A DNA stretch of 10,259 nucleotides from Bacillota bacterium. Lineage in GTDB: Bacteria; Bacillota; Clostridia; Oscillospirales; Acutalibacteraceae. Where the stretch lies: assembly GCA_023460155.1 (NCBI GenBank), contig JAEWRF010000015.1:1-10259 (forward strand), in the 5' to 3' direction. The notes beneath the pieces were generated by a model. That model had not been told where the DNA came from. It saw nothing but the letters and a program-made list of their open reading frames with translations, and ran no database searches. This document shows, one piece after another, positions 6,981-10,259 of the stretch. Both the position numbers and the translations under genes were made by a program. Within the stretch, counting starts at the first letter, position 1. Each line of letters starts with the position of its first letter.

Positions 6981-7210
6981 TTATAAGCCCAAGGGCTTAG
7001 TGGGTTTAGAAATATATTTTCTTCTTATTTTTAGTTTGTCCTCATGCCGGACGGGCACGTACTTTCGGTTTCGCCCGAAAGTACGCAAAGTGCGAACAAG
7101 GGGGGTGCTTCGACCCACCGACGAGAGGGTTATCTAAGCGCGCCCCCCTTGTATTCCCCCGGCACCCCCCATCTGCCTTGGTTGTGTTCTAAAGCATGTG
7201 GGTTTCATGG
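6981..7210 (+). repeat. Left copy of a ~230-bp structured repeat (inverted relative to 8217-8443)
   Basis: This copy aligns almost throughout with the reverse complement of 8217-8443, at roughly four-fifths identity by eye. In order it holds a TAAGCCC-AA-GGGCTTA palindrome (6984-6999), an AT-rich stretch, TGCC-GGACG-GGCA (7045-7057), an 11-bp stem (7058-7068 with 7075-7085), a 13-bp G-rich stem (7096-7108 with 7140-7152) closing a 31-nt loop, and GGCA-N9-TGCC. The loop (7107-7137) is identical in both copies. No transposase or clear target duplication is seen. The stretch 6893-6980 before it shows nothing I can identify. Small open frames inside the repeat read ASTHRREGYL in both copies, but probably only because the DNA is conserved. 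Confidence 0.85.
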
Positions 7211-7262
7211 ACGGACAGCGAAATTACCGATTTTAATAATATTGGCTATGAACTAACTTGGT

Positions 7263-8132
7263 TCAAGATTTAGCTTGCGTGGGCAATCCAGAAACTTTAA
7301 TTTGCTCGGTCATGTTTAATATCACTATGCTTCTGATCTCTTTTTGATAAATTTCATCCAACTGTTTAACGGTCAAAATAACAAGTTTGAAGAACTCGAG
7401 TACCATTTTTGTAGAAGGCATGATTTGAGAGCGTATTTCAATATCCGGATGGTGACTTACAAAAGCAGTGTCACATATTCCATTATTATGAACAATTACA
7501 TTTCTAGAATCAGCTAATAGAATCAGGGCTTTATAAACATCTTCTCCAATTATATTTCTATAGTCAATTCCAAGTTCTTTTTTAAACCGATCGGCTGTTT
7601 TTCCGGGATTTAAAAAATCATTTTTACAGTCTTTAAGAAATTTTTTATATAGTGAATATTTTTGTCGAACAAATTTGGAATTAAGAATATCTGCATAAAA
7701 ATCACGCAAATAAACCTCATATATTGAACATAGCATTGTTATTATGCATTGATTGAGTTCTTTTGATTGAACGCCTTCTGAATCCTCAAGCTTATCACTA
7801 ATTTTTAACAAATCCGCTACTTTATGTATTCCTTCATTAAAACGATGATCTATACTAGGCTCTCTACAGTTAGCACAATATTTCATATTTTCAGCTGCCT
7901 TTTTTCCAAAACAAGGCAAGAAATATGACTTTTTACACTTTGGACAATAAAAATATACTACAGGATATCGTGTGTGCGGTGAAGATAGATATTTTGCAAT
8001 AGCTAACCTTTTTGTCCCTCTTTTGCAACATTTGCAGTAAATGGAATATGCATATTCCGAAAGCTTTACTTTTTCAATATCTTCGAAACCATCGAGGAAA
8101 TCGTCATTAATAATGAAATAGTTTGAATACAT
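7263..8132 (-). CDS. HEPN-like ribonuclease candidate with N-terminal zinc-ribbon-like cysteines
   Basis: This 289-residue protein is unlike any named enzyme I can identify. The N-terminal third has paired cysteines that suggest zinc ribbons: C33-K-C35-C36, C63-P-K-C66, C74 and C86-A-N-C89. The C-terminal two thirds are helical. The helix about 121-150 (LNQCIITMLCSIYEVYLRDFYADIL) followed by ADSRNVIVHNNGI (207-219) gives R210-N-V-I-V-H215, the R-x4-H motif with a polar residue after R that defines active HEPN RNases such as the RiboL-PSP and MAE_28990 types in toxin, defence and RNA-processing systems. The gene is visibly AT-rich, about one third GC against nearly 60% in the flanks, which suggests transfer. 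AAGGTG lies 5 nt before the ATG. It lies alone between two inverted repeats, with its own promoter. HEPN assignment is by motif and helix pattern; function is inferred. Confidence 0.65.
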   Translation of the reverse strand: MYSNYFIINDDFLDGFEDIEKVKLSEYAYSIYCKCCKRGTKRLAIAKYLSSPHTRYPVVYFYCPKCKKSYFLPCFGKKAAENMKYCANCREPSIDHRFNEGIHKVADLLKISDKLEDSEGVQSKELNQCIITMLCSIYEVYLRDFYADILNSKFVRQKYSLYKKFLKDCKNDFLNPGKTADRFKKELGIDYRNIIGEDVYKALILLADSRNVIVHNNGICDTAFVSHHPDIEIRSQIMPSTKMVLEFFKLVILTVKQLDEIYQKEIRSIVILNMTEQIKVSGLPTQAKS

Positions 8133-8177
8133 GTTACACCTTGATCTATGTGTTAATAAGCTTAACCAATTTTCTCC

Positions 8178-8206
8178 ATTATAATTCCTGATGTTGCCAA
8201 ATTCAA
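8178..8206 (-). promoter_or_regulatory. Promoter of the HEPN-like gene
   Basis: On the minus strand, TTGAAT (8206-8201), a 17-bp spacer and TATAAT (8183-8178) lie about 45 bp before the start codon and just inside the right repeat arm. The -10 region is part of a 19-bp sequence shared, with one mismatch, with the promoter of the small zinc-ribbon gene. Confidence 0.7.
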
Positions 8207-8216
8207 GCGGAAAGTA

Positions 8217-8443
8217 CCATGAAACCCCTATTACTTTAGAACATTGCCGGGGCAGATGGGGGGTGCCGGGGAGTGCAGGGGGACGCGGTTAGATAACCCT
8301 CTCGTCGGTGGGTCGAAGCGCCCCCCTGCCCGCACTTTGCATACTTTCGGGCGGAACCGAAAGTATGTGCCTGTCCGGCATGAGGACAAACTAAAGAACA
8401 GAAAAAATTATATTCTAAACCAGCTAAGCCCTCGGGCTTATAA
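8217..8443 (-). repeat. Right copy of the ~230-bp structured repeat (inverted relative to 6981-7210)
   Basis: Read on the minus strand this copy runs in the same order as the left arm, from TTATAAGCCC (8443) to GGGTTTCATGG (8217). Its hairpins are conserved despite changes: the 11-bp stem is 8340-8350 with 8357-8367, with an A-T pair where the left copy has G-C, and the G-rich stem has two double compensatory changes. It starts 27 bp after the stop codon of the small zinc-ribbon gene and ends 10 bp before the -35 box of the HEPN-like gene, so it fills most of the 338-bp gap between them. Confidence 0.85.
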
Positions 8444-8470
8444 AAAACAGAGTGAAGGCAAAGCACTATA

Positions 8471-8665
8471 TTACGGTTTTCCTTCTCCGCATTTCGGGCA
8501 TTTTCTTTCCCATATATCCGACCCGTTTGCCTTGTACTCATAACCGCAGTCGAGACATTTCATCAAATAAAATTTCTGAAAATTATCGGTTCCCGGTTCA
8601 CCGGTTGCTCCCATGTTTTGTTGATTATTATTGTTTATGTATCCGATGACCGTAGTTTTAGCCAT
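8471..8665 (-). CDS. Small zinc-ribbon protein of unknown function
   Basis: The 64-residue product begins MAKTTVIGYINNNNQQNMGATG and ends with a four-cysteine zinc ribbon, C37-L-D-C40-GYEYKANGSDIWERK-C56-P-K-C59-GEGKP. I recognise the general pattern (GxTGxPGTD, then CxxCGxxYxANGSDIxxRxCPxCxxGxP) as a recurring small hypothetical protein of Firmicutes, but know no function for it. AGGAGA ends 8 nt before the ATG, so it is a real gene despite its size. The metal site and small size suggest nucleic-acid or protein binding. It shares a 19-bp promoter core with the HEPN-like gene next to it and may work with it; that is inference. Confidence 0.85.
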   Translation of the reverse strand: MAKTTVIGYINNNNQQNMGATGEPGTDNFQKFYLMKCLDCGYEYKANGSDIWERKCPKCGEGKP

Positions 8666-8705
8666 ATCAAATTCTCCTTAGCTAATAGCATGTTTTATTT
8701 TCCCC

Positions 8706-8744
8706 ATTATAATTCTAAATACATCTAAATACAACTAAATAGTA
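8706..8744 (-). promoter_or_regulatory. Promoter of the zinc-ribbon gene with three tandem 10-bp repeats
   Basis: On the minus strand, TTGTAT (8734-8729), a 17-bp spacer and TATAAT (8711-8706) form a plausible promoter. Three tandem 10-bp units, CTAAATACAT, CTAAATACAA and CTAAATAGTA on the plus strand (8715-8744), cover the spacer and -35 box. Ten-base spacing puts each unit on the same DNA face, as expected for a cooperative operator. Confidence 0.6.
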
Positions 8745-8753
8745 CATAAATTA

Positions 8754-8782
8754 AGGGCCTGCGCTTCATCAGCGCAGGCCCT
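8754..8782 (-). terminator. Terminator hairpin after the P-type ATPase gene
   Basis: A perfect 12-bp stem, AGGGCCTGCGCT (8754-8765) with AGCGCAGGCCCT (8771-8782), closes a 5-nt loop 14 bp after the ATPase stop codon. The minus-strand tail TTAATTTAT is T-rich rather than a pure T run, but the stem is very stable. Confidence 0.8.
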
Positions 8783-8796
8783 CTATGAAAACTAAA

Positions 8797-10259
8797 TTAT
8801 TTGTGTGCGATCCGCCGTACGAGCTTTATAATCTCCGATAAAAGAATTACGCTGAACGAAAGGCCGAAGATTTTCCCCCACATCGTGAGTCCGAGGGGAA
8901 CGGTTCCGAAAAATGCCCCGGCGAACTGGATAATCAGAATCTGCAGCAGGAAGGTGACGAAAATCACCAGCAGCATGATTTTGTTTTTCAGCAGATGTTT
9001 CAGAATGCTGACCGTGCCGAGCTCGCGGCAGTTGAAGGCGTTGAACAGCTGGAACAGCGTAAACAGGGTGAAGAGCACCGTGTTCATTTCCCCCGGCGCG
9101 GCGCCGAGAAAATTGAACGCGTACTGGCACAGGAAGACCGCGGACATAAACACGCCGGTCAGACCGATCCGCAGGAGCATCGGCCGGGAAACGATGCTTT
9201 CGTTGCGCCTTGTGGGGCGGCGGCTCATCAGGTCGCCGTAGATCGGCTCAAGACCGAGGGTGAGCGCGGGCGGGCCGTCCATGATGATGTTGATCCACAA
9301 AAGCTGAAGCGCGGTGAACGGAGCCTTGAAGCCGAGCAGGATCGAGGTGAACACGACGATGACGGAGGCGACGTTGACCGTGAGCTGGAACTGGATAAAG
9401 CGCTTGAAATTCTCGTAGATGCCGCGCCCCCATGCGATCGCCTTCACGATCGTGGAGAAGGAATCGTCCAGCAGAACGATGTCGCTGGCTTCCTTCGAAA
9501 CATCCGTGCCGGAAATTCCCATCGCGATGCCGACGTCGGCGTTTTTCAGCGCGGGGGCGTCGTTGATTCCGTCGCCGGTCACGGCGACCACGTTCCCCTG
9601 CCCCTTGAGCAGCTTGACGACCCGCATCTTGATGGTGGGCGTGCTCCGGGCGATCACGCTGATTCTGGGCAGGAGTTTTAAGAGTTCCTCATCGCTCAGG
9701 TCGACGATGCTTTTCGCTTCCACCGCGATCCGGTCGCCCTCCAGAAGATGAAGCTCCCGGGCAATCGCGGAGGCAGTGACCAGGTTGTCGCCCGTCAGCA
9801 TTTTCAGGTCGATCCCGGCGCGGCGGCAGCTTTTCACGGCGTCGTAAACGTCGGCCCGCAGCGGGTCTGAGATGGCGACGAAGCCGTCGAAGGTCATGCC
9901 GGTTTCCAGCGCGGCGTGCAGGCGTTCGTCCTCGTAATCGCGCATGGTGTCCAGCTCCTTGTGGGCGAAGGCGATCACGCGCATGGATTTTTCCTGAACG
10001 GCGGTGATATAGCGGTCAATTTCGCTCCTCTGCTGCTTGGAAAGCACACACATCGTGAAGACGGCTTCCGGGCTGCCCTTGACGTAGGAAATGATTTTGC
10101 CGTCCACCTTGCTGATGGTGGTCATGTGCTTCAGTTCCGAGGAAAACGGGAAGGCCATCAGCACGTCGTGGTCGGAGCGTTCCTCCCGGTAGGATTTGCC
10201 GGTTTTCTCCCGGAGCGCCGAGTTCTCGTAGAAATTCAGCATGGCGCACTCCGAGGGGT
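8797..10259 (-). CDS. C-terminal half of a PMCA-type Ca2+-transporting P-type ATPase, 5' end outside the window
   Basis: The reading frame is open to the window edge and reads PSECAMLNFYENS there, matching the GDPTE-like nucleotide-domain motif, so the ATG at 10242 is internal. Numbered from that Met: KGSPE (55-59), DPLR (126-129), MLTGDN (148-153), VTGDGINDAPALK (221-233), then six C-terminal membrane segments. The M6 motif WINIIMDGPPALTLGLEP carries N318 and D322, the counterparts of Ca2+ ligands in P2-type pumps. The pump exports cytosolic Ca2+ at the cost of ATP. The phosphorylation site DKTGT and the M4 PEGLP lie upstream of the window. The frame is intact. The Ca2+ specificity is inferred from the family. 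Confidence 0.93.
   Translation of the reverse strand, partial: PSECAMLNFYENSALREKTGKSYREERSDHDVLMAFPFSSELKHMTTISKVDGKIISYVKGSPEAVFTMCVLSKQQRSEIDRYITAVQEKSMRVIAFAHKELDTMRDYEDERLHAALETGMTFDGFVAISDPLRADVYDAVKSCRRAGIDLKMLTGDNLVTASAIARELHLLEGDRIAVEAKSIVDLSDEELLKLLPRISVIARSTPTIKMRVVKLLKGQGNVVAVTGDGINDAPALKNADVGIAMGISGTDVSKEASDIVLLDDSFSTIVKAIAWGRGIYENFKRFIQFQLTVNVASVIVVFTSILLGFKAPFTALQLLWINIIMDGPPALTLGLEPIYGDLMSRRPTRRNESIVSRPMLLRIGLTGVFMSAVFLCQYAFNFLGAAPGEMNTVLFTLFTLFQLFNAFNCRELGTVSILKHLLKNKIMLLVIFVTFLLQILIIQFAGAFFGTVPLGLTMWGKIFGLSFSVILLSEIIKLVRRIAHK

Noticed and set aside
7044..7256. Small open frames in the repeat arms with a shared ASTHRREGYL peptide (also 8236-8541 on the minus strand)
   Set aside because: The peptides are conserved only because the DNA is. 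There is no ribosome binding site, the frames diverge where the stems covary, and length and ends differ. Structure rather than coding explains the conservation better.
6981..8443. CRISPR array
   Set aside because: Only two long inverted copies are present; there are no short direct repeats with regular spacers.
6981..8443. Classical insertion sequence or IscB-associated HEARO/OMEGA RNA
   Set aside because: The enclosed protein has no transposase, RuvC or HNH motif, and no clear target-site duplication is seen outside 6981 or 8443.
8995..9681. A 228-codon open frame on the plus strand
   Set aside because: It is antisense to the P-type ATPase, whose frame carries all expected motifs.

Overview
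The window looks like a chromosomal stretch of a fairly GC-rich Clostridia-class Firmicute, possibly Oscillospiraceae/Ruminococcaceae-like. The evidence is strong GGAGG ribosome binding sites, sigma-A type promoters (one a perfect TTGACA-N17-TATAAT), a TPP riboswitch that controls an ECF thiamine transporter by termination, a DeoR regulator, a PMCA-type Ca2+ P-type ATPase and a clostridial-style Tex protein. The lineage is inferred from gene content only.

Layout. 1-48 is the last 15 codons of a VOC-family gene that converges on tex (189-2354, minus); a hairpin between them can terminate both. A divergent intergenic region with a recognisable promoter leads to an orphan DeoR-family regulator (GTG start at 2629) and a small VOC dioxygenase/glyoxalase-fold protein. 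A membrane acyltransferase of the DUF1624/HGSNAT type (4064-4855, minus) is divergent from a two-gene unit: an FlK-like hotdog acyl-CoA thioesterase (4980-5372) and a HAD phosphatase (5369-6028) joined by an ATGA overlap. The -35 box of the next promoter lies inside the end of the HAD gene and drives a TPP riboswitch, its terminator and thiT (6240-6812).

After thiT and its terminators, composition and organisation change. Two copies of a ~230-bp structured repeat lie in inverted orientation (6981-7210 and 8217-8443). They bracket one AT-rich gene (7263-8132, minus) whose product joins an N-terminal CxxC zinc-ribbon-like part to a HEPN-like C-terminal part with an R-x4-H ribonuclease motif. 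Just outside the right arm is a 64-residue zinc-ribbon protein gene (8471-8665, minus). The two minus-strand genes share an almost identical 19-bp promoter core. The arms differ mainly in stems, with compensatory changes, while a 31-nt loop is identical, which suggests selection on a folded RNA or single-stranded DNA. This block (about 6980-8745) is the accessory and most novel part of the window and is a candidate defence, toxin or mobile cassette.

The right end is the C-terminal half of a Ca2+-transporting P-type ATPase (8797 to beyond 10259, minus) with a perfect 12-bp terminator stem.
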